A stretch of DNA of 64,000 nucleotides from Ligustrum vulgare (GCA_963555705.1 OY743189.1:6341501-6405500), one strand, 5' to 3'. Counted from the first letter of the stretch, positions 46,780 to 57,639 are shown. Program-made: numbers and translations. Notes: a model not told the origin generated them from the letters alone.

Positions 46780-47060
46780 TTTAAGTACTATGATGGTGAA
46801 GATGTTTAATGGAGTGGAGAGACAAATAATAGGCATTTTGCATGTCCTAAGAATGAAGTGAAGTTTATATCGTTCGGAGCATTAGACACGTTAGGCTGTA
46901 AATATTCTAGCAAAGATGTAGTGATGATTGTTAAGAAAAATTATGTGCCAATAATTATAGGTGAAAATATTGAAAATTTGTGCAGGCTAATAGAGAATAA
47001 AGTTTCAAATGTAGCTATTAGGTTGGAGTCCACCGAGGGGAGTTTTCTACTATTGTTAAA
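46780..47060 (+). pseudogene. Copia protease / pre-integrase relic
   Basis: Two adjoining frames read MMVKMFNGVERQIIGILHVL then VKFISFGALDTLGCKYSS and NIENLCRLIE. This resembles the segment after the copia protease active site (a hydrophobic 'HVP-L--NLIS' patch followed by a LYxL motif before the integrase zinc domain). No other parts of the element are recognisable nearby. It is a short isolated relic. 47061-47430 is AT-rich spacer. Confidence 0.5.
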
Positions 47061-47435
47061 GTTTGTGAAATGGTCAATACGAGATCAATGACTAATGATA
47101 AGAAGATTGAAGAACGTAGTTCAAATATGCCTAAATGAAAGGAAATGTTTAATGAGTTTTTTTTTTTAACACAGTTCATCTTATTAAAATTTTTGATCAA
47201 GGTGAAGATCGTTATAATTGACCCAAATATATGGAATAAAGAATTTTTGTCAAGAAAATGAAAAGTGATCAACTTAAATTAGATGTATTTTCTTCATATA
47301 TTTAATACCAAGTGAAAAAGGAATAAAATATCATTGATATAATGATATTATATAATCAACAAAAGAATTAGGAGATCATAATGTAATTAGGAAATTAACC
47401 TAAATTGTAATTAGGTAATTCTTCTTGGAATTATT

Positions 47436-47676
47436 TGTTGACCTATGGTCAATTTGACCTTATTGTTTTGATCATAACAAACAAGAATTTATTGTGTTGC
47501 TAACAAGTGTGCTTCAAGTGTTTCATGTAATGATAAATATTCAAAGCACTTAATATTCAAATCGTCTCTCAAAGATATAAATCAAAATTATGTGATCGAG
47601 CACATGAGACGCAAAGAAGATCATGAAAGAATTGAAGATATTCAAAGATCAAAATTGAGGTTGAAAAGTATGACAT
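47436..47676 (-). repeat. Inverted copy of the element's LTR end
   Basis: It is the reverse complement of 49871-50111 without indels. It overlaps the next duplicated block by two bases at the join (AT shared), suggesting microhomology. Confidence 0.9.
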
Positions 47677-47876
47677 AAAAATCATTTTCGAGCTCTTTAA
47701 ATTTCATCGCTAAAGATTGAGAGTGTTATACCTTTACATATGTTAAATCAACTCTAATCTTGTATGCTTGAATTCTTGATCTTCATGTCATGCTTTTCAA
47801 CCTCAATTTTGATCTTTGAATATCTTCAATTCTTTCATGATCTTCTTTGCGTCTCATGTGCTCGATCACATAATTT
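47675..47876 (+). repeat. Direct copy of part of the LTR
   Basis: 202 bp collinear with 49761-49962 and the same length in both places. It joins the gag fragment at CATAATTT, where LTR and gag sequence share a few bases. Confidence 0.9.
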
Positions 47877-48230
47877 GGAGGAGCTTTATGGAACATTGAT
47901 GACTTATGAGCTCAACAATGCCGAAACAAAGGAGAGGACAAGAAAAGGAAAAGAAGAGGCCAAGCGCGAAATTGATTTTAAATCATTATATGGTAAATAC
48001 TCATCAAACTCAAACACAAGTGATGAGGAACTTGATGATCTTGCTATCCTTATCAAGAAGTGGAGGGGCATTCGCAACAATCATCGAATTCAAAAGAGAG
48101 AAGAAAAAGATGAAAAGATTGTTTGCTATAATTGTGACAAACCCGGTCACAAAAGTACCGAGTGTCGAAGCAAGAAAAGATTCTTCCAAAAGAAAGCTCC
48201 GATACCAATTGTTAGCTCAAGAGTAAACTA
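47877..48230 (+). pseudogene. gag: Copia Gag C-terminal fragment with zinc knuckle
   Basis: NLEELYGTLMTYELNNAETK is typical of copia Gag just after its main domain. A Ser/Asp-rich linker and a CCHC knuckle (CYNCDKPGHKSTEC, 48123-48164) follow. The frame stops at 48229, right beside the purine tract, so protease, integrase and RT are all missing. The apparent ATG at 47764 lies in duplicated LTR sequence and is not native. Confidence 0.8.
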
Positions 48231-48234
48231 ACCA

Positions 48235-48243
48235 AGAGGGGGG
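48235..48243 (+). other. Polypurine tract of the rearranged element
   Basis: AGAGGGGGG lies directly before TGAATTGG, the presumed LTR start. An AAGAGGGGGG-TGAATTGG junction is common in plant copia elements. Confidence 0.7.
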
Positions 48244-48627
48244 TGAATTGGTTTATAAAACTTTTTCGATAAATAATCTCAAACTTAAAACCAATAGGTA
48301 CAAGTATTAGCACTTAGTGTTATAAGTAACTAAACTATCAATGTAGTGTGCTATATATGTGTAAACTTAATTGATAAGGCAAGTATAGCACTAAGATAAA
48401 GCGTTGCACAATATAAATTGATAGAATAGAGTAAGTGCGATGTAAGTAAATAAAAGGGATGAGAGAGTGCAAACGCGATTTATGGAGGTTCAATCAACCA
48501 ACGTGATCTACGTCCCCCGTTACCGAGCTCTCCGTCACGAGCAAGGCCAAATCCACTATTTTGGTAACTTACAACAAGGAGTACCAAATCCTTAGGCGAC
48601 TTACAACAAGGAGCGCCTATCCTTTAC

Positions 48628-48755
48628 AATCGAGTTTTCACACGGCTCTCGAAACCAACAATCGAGTTTTGACAAGGCTCTCGAAAACCAACAATCGAGT
48701 TTTGACAAGGCTCTCGAAACCAACAATCGAGTTTTCACAAGGCTCTCGAAACCAA
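48628..48755. repeat. Four tandem copies of a ~31-bp unit
   Basis: The unit contains CAATCGAGTTTTGACAAGG and CTCTCGAAACCAA; copies differ by only a few bases, pointing to recent amplification within the LTR. Confidence 0.9.
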
Positions 48756-49422
48756 TCAATATAATGAATTGAGTTTACAATTGAAATTACTCTCTTGACA
48801 AATGATATACTCAAATTAAGTACCGAGAGAGTTAGGCTAACACTTCAATAGATAGCAATGAATTAAGCTCGAGTGTTAGAGAAAAACTTTGATGCAAAAG
48901 ATAATGAAAAGTTCAATGCAATCAAACAAAGTTTTTCAAATGATCTCTTGTTAAAAAATATTGAGTCGAATTAAGTACCAAGAGATGCCACACTTGAATA
49001 ATTAACAATAAGTTAAGCTCAAAGTGTTTAGGCAATGGAATTTTGATGAATCAAATGATAATGAAAAATGTAGCACAAATAATCAAAGTTCCTTAATTGG
49101 AATTTCTCTCTTTTAAAAGATTAAAACAAGTTTAGAACAAAGAGAGACTTATACTTCAATTCCAATATTGTGTGAAGATGTTGAAGAAATTTAAACAATG
49201 TAAAATCAAGAATCTTCACAAAACTTTCTTCCAAAAACTTTGATGAAATTGATAAAACAAAGTTTAGATCAATCAAAGTTTTATGAAAATAAAAGATGAA
49301 TATAAACAAGAAAGAACAATGAATTTTCACAAGAAAGTTTGTATAAAATGTTTTCTAAGTTGTTCAAATTGAATGCAAATATGATGGCTATTTATAGATG
49401 AAAAAATTCAAGTTCAGCCAGT

Positions 49423-49560
49423 TTCGGTCGACCAAATTTGGAGTTTCGGTCGACCGAATCTTCCATATAGCCGTTACAATTTTACCGTTGAACTTTCGGT
49501 TGACCGAAAAATTTCGGTTGACCAAAAGTTCGGTCGACCGAAATAGTTCGGTTGACCGAA
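49423..49560. promoter_or_regulatory. Six TTCGGTCGACCGAA-type palindromes
   Basis: Units start at 49423, 49445, 49495, 49513, 49529 and 49547. Spacings are 22, 50, 18, 16 and 18 bp. Variants are mostly CG-to-TG changes in the centre (TTCGGTTGACCGAA). Unlike the gypsy arrays they lie downstream of TATTTATA. Function unknown. Confidence 0.55.
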
Positions 49561-50116
49561 AGTCAACTGTTGACCGTTGACTTTCTGTTGACTTTTGAAA
49601 AATATGAAAATTTTCGATTTTTAGATTTCTAACTTATTTTTCAAAGTAGTTTAACATAGTATAATCATGATTTAAGATCAAATAACCTTTGAAAGACAAT
49701 CTTGACTTAGATGAAAATATTTTATGCAAGTGATGAATTTTCAAGTAAGTTTCTTGATGCATAAAAATCATTTTCGAGCTCTTTAAATTTCATCGCTAAA
49801 GATTGAGAGTGTTATACCTTTACATATGTTAAATCAACTCTAATCTTGTATGCTTGAATTCTTGATCTTCATGTCATGCTTTTCAACCTCAATTTTGATC
49901 TTTGAATATCTTCAATTCTTTCATGATCTTCTTTGCGTCTCATGTGCTCGATCACATAATTTTGATTTATATCTTTGAGAGACGATTTGAATATTGAGTG
50001 CTTTGAATATTTATCATTACATGAAACACTTGAAGCACACTTGTTAGCAACACAATAAATTCTTGTTTGTTATGATCAAAACAATAAGGTCAAATTGACC
50101 ATAGGTCAACATTATT

Positions 50117-50701
50117 TTGTTATATAAATGTGTGGCCTTATGAAGGGATTGAGCAGTGCGTGAATTGGTGTAGTCAAGAGAAAAAACATGAGAAGACGAG
50201 GAAAAATAGAGAAAAATTATGGAGGAAAGAAAATAGTTTGTGCATTACGTTTGTTGTACATTTTTTGTTTAAAGAGAAGTTTTGATGAATGAAAAATATT
50301 GTATAAGTGAGTTTATAAGCAAGCTACACTTTTTAGTTATTGGGAGAACCTAAGTAATCTTTGTCGAACTTAGGAAATAACTTTCAGAGATCTTTTTTTT
50401 TTTTTTTTGGAAGATACAAGAGCAAAAATATAATCAACCTATTGATACTAGAAGACCCAACGAATTCTTCCAATGTATCATTTTCCAGATAACCGGGTTT
50501 GCTTAGCTTACAAAGTTAGCTTATTAAGGCGAAAGAATTTGTCGTGGATTGCACGAGCTAGTATTTATCTTATCAATAAAAGTATTTTTCTTATGTTGTT
50601 GTCAATTGTTAGTTGATCCACGTTAAATTCTTATCTTTCTTTTTTTTATCCAATTTTTTGTATTTTGTGTTTTCATTGGATGATTGATTTGAGTGAAAGA
50701 A
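50117..50701. other. Spacer, nothing supportable
   Basis: AT-rich sequence with a poly(T) tract at 50393-50409. No gene or clear repeat boundary. Confidence 0.5.
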
Positions 50702-50704
50702 TTA

Positions 50705-51883
50705 TGGGCCGTTCTCTTTGTATTTCGATTTTGGATTTTGAGTTTTGGATTTTGTATTGAATTTTGGATTTTGGTTGTTTGTTTTGGGATTGCTGAAAAC
50801 ATGTTCTCTTTGTAATTTTGGAAAACTGTTTTCAAAAATAGAAAACTGAAAAATGCGTTTACTTTGTAATTTTTTGATATATTTATTTTGTGATATTTTA
50901 TATGTAATAAATTGTTGATTTGTTGAATTAAATTAATTTTAATGTTAATAAATCAGTTATTTCTCTATGTCAATAAATTCCTCATTAATATTGTATCAGC
51001 TAAACAAAAATTTAACCACATACCAACAAAATCTTAAAATGGATCTATATATAATGACAAAGCAACATAAGAATTTTAAGTGAAGGAAGAGTCTCACATT
51101 TACAAAATAATAATAATAATAAAAATAATAAATTACAAAAAAAAAATCTTAACATGGATCTATATAATGACAAAATAATATAAGAATTTCAAGTGAAGGA
51201 AGTGTCTCACTTTTACTCAAAAAAATAATAATAAATAAATAAATAAAAAATTTACAAAAAAAAAAAAAAAAAAAAAAAAATCTTAACATGGATCTATATA
51301 TAATGACAAAATAACATAAGAATTTCAAGTGAATGAAGTGTCTCACTTTTACAAAAATAAATAAATAAAAATTTTAAAAAAATTTACAAAAAAAATAATC
51401 TCAACATGGATCTATATATAATGACAAAATAATATAAGAATTAAAAGTGGAGGAAGTGTCTCACTTTTACAAAAACAAAAAAAAAAATAATAATTTAGAA
51501 AAAAAAAAATCTTAACATGGATCTATATATAACTTCAACTGAAGGAAGTGTCTCACATTTAAAAAAAAAATAAAAAATAATAAAAAAAATCTTAACATGG
51601 ATCTATATATAATGCCAAAATAATATAAGAATTTCAAATGATGGAAGTTAATCACATTTACAAAAAAAAAAAAAAAAAAAAAAATTCAAAACGCGCGTTT
51701 CGGTCGTTTTAGACTTTTTAACACAAAATATCCAAAACGCAATAAACTCGTTTTGAGTTTCCTTTGTATTTTTTTTTTGTGTTTTGGAAAACTCGTTTCT
51801 GAAAATGGGCAAAGTGAACGTTTTCAATATTTCCAAAAATCGAAAACTCAAAACGGGCTCAAAACAACAAAGAGAACGGAGCC
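50705..51883. mobile_element. PIF/Harbinger-like MITE containing a minisatellite
   Basis: The left end has GGGCCGTTCTCTTTGT; the right end reads ACAAAGAGAACGGAGCC, an imperfect inverted repeat. TTA lies on both sides (50702-50704 and 51884-51886), the usual TSD of PIF/Harbinger. Subterminal regions share TTTTGAGTTTTGGATT-like words in opposite orientation. The centre holds a ~115-bp tandem repeat. No ORF is supportable. The assignment rests on end sequence and TSD only. Confidence 0.6.
51031..51660. repeat. Minisatellite, about six copies of a ~115-bp unit
   Basis: Copies begin with ATCTTAACATGGATCTATA near 51031, 51146, 51280, 51398, 51509 and 51589. Each contains AAGAATTTCAAGTGAAGGAA and GTGTCTCACTTTTAC followed by an A-rich spacer of variable length; the fifth copy is shortened to ~80 bp. 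Confidence 0.9.
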
Positions 51884-51986
51884 TTAATTTTTCCCAAAAA
51901 TGGTAATAAAGATACATAACACTAATATTTGATTGTAGGTAGGTAGATATGACTAAGGACCAATTTTAAATTTGACTATCTATTTA

Positions 51987-52161
51987 GCCCTTGTTTGAGC
52001 CCCATTAATTTAATTTAAAATTTGGGTTTTGAAAATCTAATGGTTAAAAAGTGGTTTGAAAAGTAAAAAATTGTGGGCTTGACTTTTTTGGATGGTTAAG
52101 ATTGATTACTGTAGAAAAAATTTGTAAAAAGAAGGAGAAATAATGGGGCTCAAACAAGGGC
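51987..52161. mobile_element. Tourist-like MITE (175 bp)
   Basis: It starts GCCCTTGTTTGAGCCCCATT and ends with its exact reverse complement, AATGGGGCTCAAACAAGGGC. TTA lies on both sides (51984-51986 and 52162-52164). Size, perfect ends and TTA TSD fit the Tourist (PIF/Harbinger) type. Confidence 0.9.
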
Positions 52162-52164
52162 TTA

Positions 52165-52898
52165 TTATACATCAGTGTTACTTAAACGGTAAGCTTTTAA
52201 CTTGCCAGCTTTTGTAGACAACTATATGTGACCCTTGTTAAATCCCATTAAAATGATTTTTTTTTTTTGAAGAAAATGTATTTAGAATAGTAATTTTTTG
52301 AAGTATGTGTGGTTAAAAAGTAAAAGAGAGAAAAATGTATTGAAGAATGTATTACAATTCCAAAAATGCATTTTAGATGGAATAAACATAATGGTGAGCA
52401 AATTCTCTTAACATGCAAGGTGTTGTAAATTGAATCGTTTGTAAATCAGACTATCCCGCAATCAAATTATTATTCCCAAATAAGTAAATCTCAAATTGAG
52501 GGTGATTTACGTTATATGGACAAAAAATTAATGCAAGCTCCCCAAGATTTTGCATTTATAATTTTTTTTAATAAATAGAGTATTTATTATTTTTGAGATA
52601 AAATATTTGATTTAAATTTGATTTTTTTTTTTAAATGGTGATTTTGCAAATCTAAGAGATGTGTCTGATGAGATGAGTTATTACTTTATTTGCTAAATCC
52701 AATGCGAATATGGATGACTCTCTCCCTCATATTTTGACTTTCCTTTTTCCCAAAAACTGAAGGCTTAAATAATTCGCACACCCATTGATTTCATTCATTA
52801 TCCCCAACTCACCTCCCTCTGTTTCATTATTACACTCTCTCTCAGCAGAAAACAAAGATAGAACGCCATAGACGAGAAGAAAAAATATCAGAGCTCCA
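52165..52898 (+). promoter_or_regulatory. Upstream region of the BOI-like gene
   Basis: AT-rich to ~52700, then a pyrimidine-rich segment (e.g. CTCTCTCTC at ~52834) typical of a plant 5' UTR just before the ATG. I could not assign a TATA box with confidence. Two MITEs end within ~740 bp of the start codon. Confidence 0.4.
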
Positions 52899-54090
52899 AT
52901 GGCCACTGAAACAGGGCATCTCAATGTTTTTCCTTCACTGCTCATCTCAAATGGGTATGCTTCTAAAATCATTTTCTCTACACAAATTTCTTGATCTGTG
53001 TGACTCTGTCAATCTGAATCTTCCGTTTATTGTTTTCTATGTATTGATTTCTTGTCACTCCTTAAAATTTACAGAGATTTGATGAATTCCTCCGAGCACG
53101 GGGGTAACACATTTGCAGTCAATCCGCAGAGGGGCTCATCAGGATTCGGCTTTTGCCAATCCCTGCCGGGAAATTTTGTCCCGATTTATGAATCACAAGC
53201 AAAAACATCAATAATTACCGACAGCAATAACTCCTACAATATTCGAAAGCGTGGCAGGGATTCAATCGATCAGTTATATGAAGCATCGAATTCCAGCCCG
53301 GCCACCCAGAAAAATAATAACATCATCCCTCAGAGTCAGTTCCCATCTGTTGCCGTTGCCGGTGGTGAAGGCGTTTTGCATCATATGCAACATCACCACT
53401 TGGAAATTGATAACATTATATCCCAACATGTGAGTCTTTAATTAAAGTCTGACTGTTACATGCATGTGATTGTTTGTGAGCATGCGTGGATGAATAATTT
53501 TCCTTTATTTGCAGACTAAGAAAATTAGAGTGGAACTAGAAGAGAGGCAAAATCATCACGCAAGACTCGTGCTGGCAAGAATAGGAGAGGCAGTGACGAA
53601 GAAACTAAAGGAAAAGGATGAACATATTCAGAAAATGGCCAAGTTGAATTTGGTCCTTCAAGAAAGAGTGAAGAGTCTTTATGTGGAAAACCATTTATGG
53701 CGAGACATGGCACAGACAAATGAGGCCACGGCTATGTCCCTGCGCACGAATCTTGAACAAGTCCTAGCCCAAGTAAGCGAAGAGCATCACTCAGACGGTG
53801 CAGGTCCCGGCGCACCAGAGGCTGAGGAAGACGTCGAGCCGTGCTGTGGCAGCAGTAACAATGGAAGGGACATGAAAGTTGGTAACGAAGACGCGGATTC
53901 CTGGAAGCGCCGGCGGTTCAGTGACCGGACGTGCAAGAGATGTGGGGAAAGAGAATCGACGGTTTTGCTGATGCCGTGCAGGCACTTGTGCCTTTGCTAC
54001 ATTTGTGGGAGTGGGTGCAATGGCCTCAAAGCTTGCCCTCTGTGTAACTGTGTAGTGAATGGTACATTGCACATAAACGTATCTTCTTAA
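52899..54090 (+). CDS. BOI-like RING-type E3 ubiquitin ligase, three exons
   Basis: Predicted exons are 52899-52954, 53075-53429 and 53515-54090, with GT...AG introns (GTATGC/ACAG, GTGAGT/GCAG), giving 328 residues. The start MATETGHLNVFPSLL matches the N-terminus of this family. Exon 2 encodes a variable, probably disordered region. Exon 3 has a coiled-coil stretch (residues ~138-190), the WRD motif (199-201) and a C-terminal RING: C277, C280, C292, H294, C298, C301, C311, C314. Family members such as BOI and its relatives transfer ubiquitin and restrain cell death, gibberellin responses and pathogen damage. All zinc ligands and splice sites are present, so it looks functional. It is the only clear host gene here. 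Confidence 0.93.
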
Positions 54091-55166
54091 TCAACAGTAG
54101 AAAACACACATTTTGGTTGTACATTCTTACAAAACTCTTCTTTAATTAACAAATTTGATTATTCCTTCATGATTTTATAAATTAATTTTTATTCTTTACT
54201 TCTTTTTACACGGAATTGAATGATAGTTTGCATATATTAATTCTATATACTTGAAATAACAAAAAATCGATATTTTTAGAAAAATGCTACCTCGGGGTTT
54301 ACTCCCGAGGTGATCATCTCCTCACATGGAGGGGGTGGAGCCCACTTCTGAGGAGGGGTCACCTTCTCGAAGTGCTTCTAACATGGTTCATATTTTTATT
54401 ACTTTTATTGTAGCGAATTTTATGGAGATTCTTTTATCTTTTTGTTGATATTATGCGTGAATAGTCAGTAAAAATGGTGGCATATTGTCAAATTTTGGTG
54501 GGTTGGGAATCCCAATTTTGACCATACGTGGTCCGATTTTTGAATTATTATTATTAGGTAGTGGGAATTGATTACGAATCACGACTCATTAATGGTGTCA
54601 ATATGTGTAAAGTAGAATTGGTTCGGGTGGTTTGATTCCTTTCCTGTATGGGTAATAGGTAATTAAAGACATTTCTCATGACTTTTCAGGCAATGTAAAG
54701 TGATGTAAAGCAACAATATTTGTTGTCCATTCCCCCAACCTCATCTTCCCTTGGAAGTTTCAATGTATAATAATAATAATAGTAGTAAAACAAATCTCAA
54801 TAGTTGAGTCCCATTAATAATGAGATTTTTTGTGAACATACATTTTGGAATAATGAATTTTTTAAAGAATGTTTGATTAAAAAAAAGAATATATATATTT
54901 TTTTAAATTTATGTGTAATATTATTTTATTGAAGAATGATTGATTGAAAATAAAAGAGAAAATAAAATTTTTCATTTTTTTTTTAATTAATGACACTAGT
55001 AATTTTTATTAACTTCAGAGAAAAGGAATGGATCGAACTAGATTTTTGTGTAAACATCAGCTCGATCAGTAATCTCAAATATTTTTTGTCTAAACTTAGT
55101 AAAAATTTTTTATCGTAATAATGTTATTTGGTCTATACTCTATAGTGTGAAACATTTCGAGACAAT

Positions 55167-55209
<43 letters not shown>

Positions 55210-56550
55210 AATTTCTGTTTGGAAGTTAATTTTTGTTTATAAAAAAAGAATTTGAATTTTTCAAAATAACATATATATGATTGAAAAGTAATTTCGAAGG
55301 ATATGCATAATTAAAAAGCTATTTGAATAATGTAATATTGAACCAACTATAAACATCGCTGGATTAAAAGCTGGGTGCATGATGTGATTAGATGCCATTA
55401 GAATTTGTCATGAAATAAGCTTTTAAATACATTTCTTCAAATTATTTTTTAGCCATACACATTTCTTCAAATTACTTATATATTTTACCAAAATTCACTT
55501 AATTCTGATGGCTCTCAACTTTATTTTATTTTATTATTTGTGGAATTAGATATTCTAAAGTATTATTTTTAAGCCTTGTTAACATGTTTAAAAACAAATT
55601 TATAAACAATACATTTTTTTTTTCAAACTATTTTTAATAACGGACACATCCCAAAATCAGTTTTTAAACATATATTTTACTTTGAAAACATCAGTATTAT
55701 TTATTTATATATAAAAAAATAATAATAATAAAATTACCAAACGGTGGCTTAAGCTTTTGTCCCTTTTATCTCATAGCAAAACCTTTTCTAGATTCTTCAA
55801 CCATTCATTATCACATGAAGTTCCTGTCTGAGAACCAGAGTCATTTTCCAAGAATCTGAATAATAATCTCTCCTCTTTATTCTCCCCTCTTTTTCAATAA
55901 AACAAATTCATCTGTCACAATAATATATTGCTATACACATTTCCATAGTGAGTGACATAAACGTTCATAATGGTTGCAACCTCAGAATTTTCATTGAATT
56001 TTTTATTATTTTAGATGTAGCAGTAGGATAATAATTCATAAGATGTTGAAATTCAACACTTTTTAGGCCTCTTTTCTACTAATGCCTAAATTATTGTGGT
56101 CAATAATGTTGATTGAGATTTTATTTTTTATTTTTTTTATTTTGACTGATAAATCATTTATAAATTTGTATGCTAAAGAATGTAAAAGAAAATTAAAAAA
56201 ATGAAGAACCAAAAATACTAACGAAAATTAATATAAATCGTAATTTCAAAACGAAACCTATACAACAATAACCATCCACCTCAAATTCATCATTGGCTTT
56301 TGATGGTAACGCCATCTGTAATCTTGTCGGAAACCATCGACAGTACTCCATTGTTGCTCGCACACAAGAATCGTTCTTCCTTTTTTTTTCATTAATAATT
56401 TGTTTATTTTTTTCTTTTCTTATTTTTACTTATCATATTACCGTCGTTAGTTTATTCCTGACGAATATCTTCAATAATTAAAGTTCATATCTCAGCAAAT
56501 TAAATTTATTAAAATAAATATTTCGTAATATACTGCAACAAAAATGTTTC
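54091..56550. other. AT-rich spacer downstream of the BOI-like gene
   Basis: No gene is supportable. It includes a small hairpin (ACCTCGGG / CCCGAGGT, ~54291-54313) and scattered poly(T) tracts. Confidence 0.5.
55169..55206. repeat. Poly(T) tract, 38 bp
   Basis: An uninterrupted T run with no recognisable retroposon body beside it. Confidence 0.95.
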
Positions 56551-57027
56551 TGATGTTGCAAAATTACTCACATTGACGGGGTATAAGACCAAATGCTAAA
56601 CTACTGACAAAGATGATTTGGTGCGTCTAATGAACTTGCAAAAAAGAAAGTGAGGGTATTCTTCGTCGTCCCTCCGGTGTAAGGATTAGTTACTACATAT
56701 TGAAAATATAGAATGTAAAGGTGAATATGCTTAAAGAAACTTGGCTCATTAGTGTTTTAAGAGAAGGTTGGTCCATGGTGACACTCCACAGCACTTGAGG
56801 ACATGCCGTCCCAGAACACAAGCTTGACATAATATTTTAGGCAATTTTTAGGGAAATTTGGGCGAAAGGGCTGACCTTGACCCAAAGGAGAGGTCGCCCA
56901 TGATACGATCTTGGCCCCGCCCAAAGGGCTGACCTTGACCCAAAGGAGAGGTCGCCCATGATACGACCTTGGCCCCTCGTGTTTGGTCAATGCTGTGTTG
57001 GGGGAAGGACTAAAAATATACCGATCA
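56551..57027 (-). repeat. Decayed Tat-lineage 3' LTR
   Basis: It starts TGATGTTGCAAAATTAC and ends ATACCGATCA, parallel to TGATGTTGTAAAA and GTCCGATCA of the Tat LTR at 29398-30059. Shared inner words include CCCTCCGGTGT. On its right come TTAGCCCAGTGCG (like TTGGCCCCCGTGC of the complete element) and the extra-ORF relic, so it is the 3' LTR of a minus-strand element. The rest of that element is absent. Confidence 0.7.
56865..57000. repeat. 68-bp tandem duplication inside the Tat-type LTR
   Basis: AAAGGGCTGACCTTGACCC starts at 56865 and again at 56933; the copies run collinear through CCATGATACGA with one visible mismatch. It is absent from the Tat LTRs at 29 and 39 kb. Confidence 0.85.
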
Positions 57028-57090
57028 TTAGCCCAGTGCGTCAAAGATGAGGCTTAGATCTCTAGGCGCATCTTTAACATATAAATATTA

Positions 57091-57366
57091 CTCCCTCCGT
57101 CCCACAAAAATAGTCCACTATACCTTTTTCGTCCGTCCTAAAATTATAGTCCACTTTCCTTATTAAATGTGTATTAAAAACTATTTTTTTTAATATACCC
57201 CTTCTTAATGTTCTTAAATCATTAATATTTCCAAAACTGTTTTGATGAGTAAATAAGGTCACAATTGAAAAATTTTGAATTAGATTTACTTTTCCAAGTA
57301 CAATAAATACCGTTTCTTAATCTGTGTGAAAAATGAAAGTGGAGTATCTTTGCGGGACGGAGGGAG
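57091..57366. mobile_element. Stowaway-type Mariner MITE (276 bp)
   Basis: It begins CTCCCTCCGTCCCACAAA and ends in TGCGGGACGGAGGGAG, with TA on both sides (57089-57090 and 57367-57368). CTCCCTCCGTCCC is the hallmark end of plant Stowaway/Mariner MITEs. It sits between the Tat LTR relic and the extra-ORF relic. Confidence 0.92.
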
Positions 57367-57639
57367 TACTATTTATTGCTATAAGGAGATGACAATTGCG
57401 AGTTGGATAGTGGACATGTGGCAGTAATGGATGGTGAAGATTCATCTTATTTCCCGCCAAACGAACCTCTATAATGTGGTCCCTCCTCGTTCTCGCCATT
57501 AATTTTTTTTTTTTTTTTTTTTTTTTTGAAAGAGCAGAGAATTGATAGAGCTTAAGCACGAACTACTTGTCTTTAAGAGACGACTCTCAACTAGTTCTAG
57601 GTAAGCCTAACCTCTTTCTCGAACACTCTAATATTAATT

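Larger units (their letters stand above)
47436..50111 (+). mobile_element. Rearranged LTR retroelement with inverted LTR end on its left
   Basis: A perfect 5-bp TSD, TTATT, flanks it (47431-47435 and 50112-50116). The left end (47436-47676) is the reverse complement of the right end (49871-50111) over 241 bp with about two mismatches. Next, 47675-47876 is a direct copy of 49761-49962. A gag fragment, a purine tract and a 1.87-kb LTR follow. There is no PBS or pol. Both termini are therefore the same LTR outer end, TGTTGACCTATGGTCAA read inward. This looks like an aberrant cDNA integrated as a unit; the mechanism is inference. Confidence 0.85.
48244..50111 (+). repeat. Single complete LTR of the rearranged element (~1868 bp)
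   Basis: It runs from TGAATTGG after the purine tract to GGTCAACA at the TSD. It contains a 31-bp tandem repeat (48628-48755), TATTTATA at 49389-49396 and a TTCGGTCGACCGAA array (49423-49560). Confidence 0.75.

Noticed and set aside
52727..52972. Minus-strand ORF over the first exon of the BOI-like gene
   Set aside because: It is antisense to a well-supported exon with consensus splice sites and has no recognisable domain.
53791..54072. Minus-strand ORF over the RING exon
   Set aside because: It is a shadow of exon 3, which has a complete RING with all zinc ligands.
54291..54313. Short hairpin ACCTCGGG...CCCGAGGT, possible terminator or miRNA stem
   Set aside because: The 8-bp stem is too short for a miRNA precursor, and plant genes do not use such terminators; no other support.
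55169..55206. Poly(T) tract as the tail of a reverse-oriented LINE or SINE
   Set aside because: No retroposon body, internal promoter boxes or TSD could be found beside it.
56293..56481. 62-codon hydrophobic ORF
   Set aside because: Phe/Ile/Leu richness follows from T-rich sequence; no homology pattern, partner or start context.
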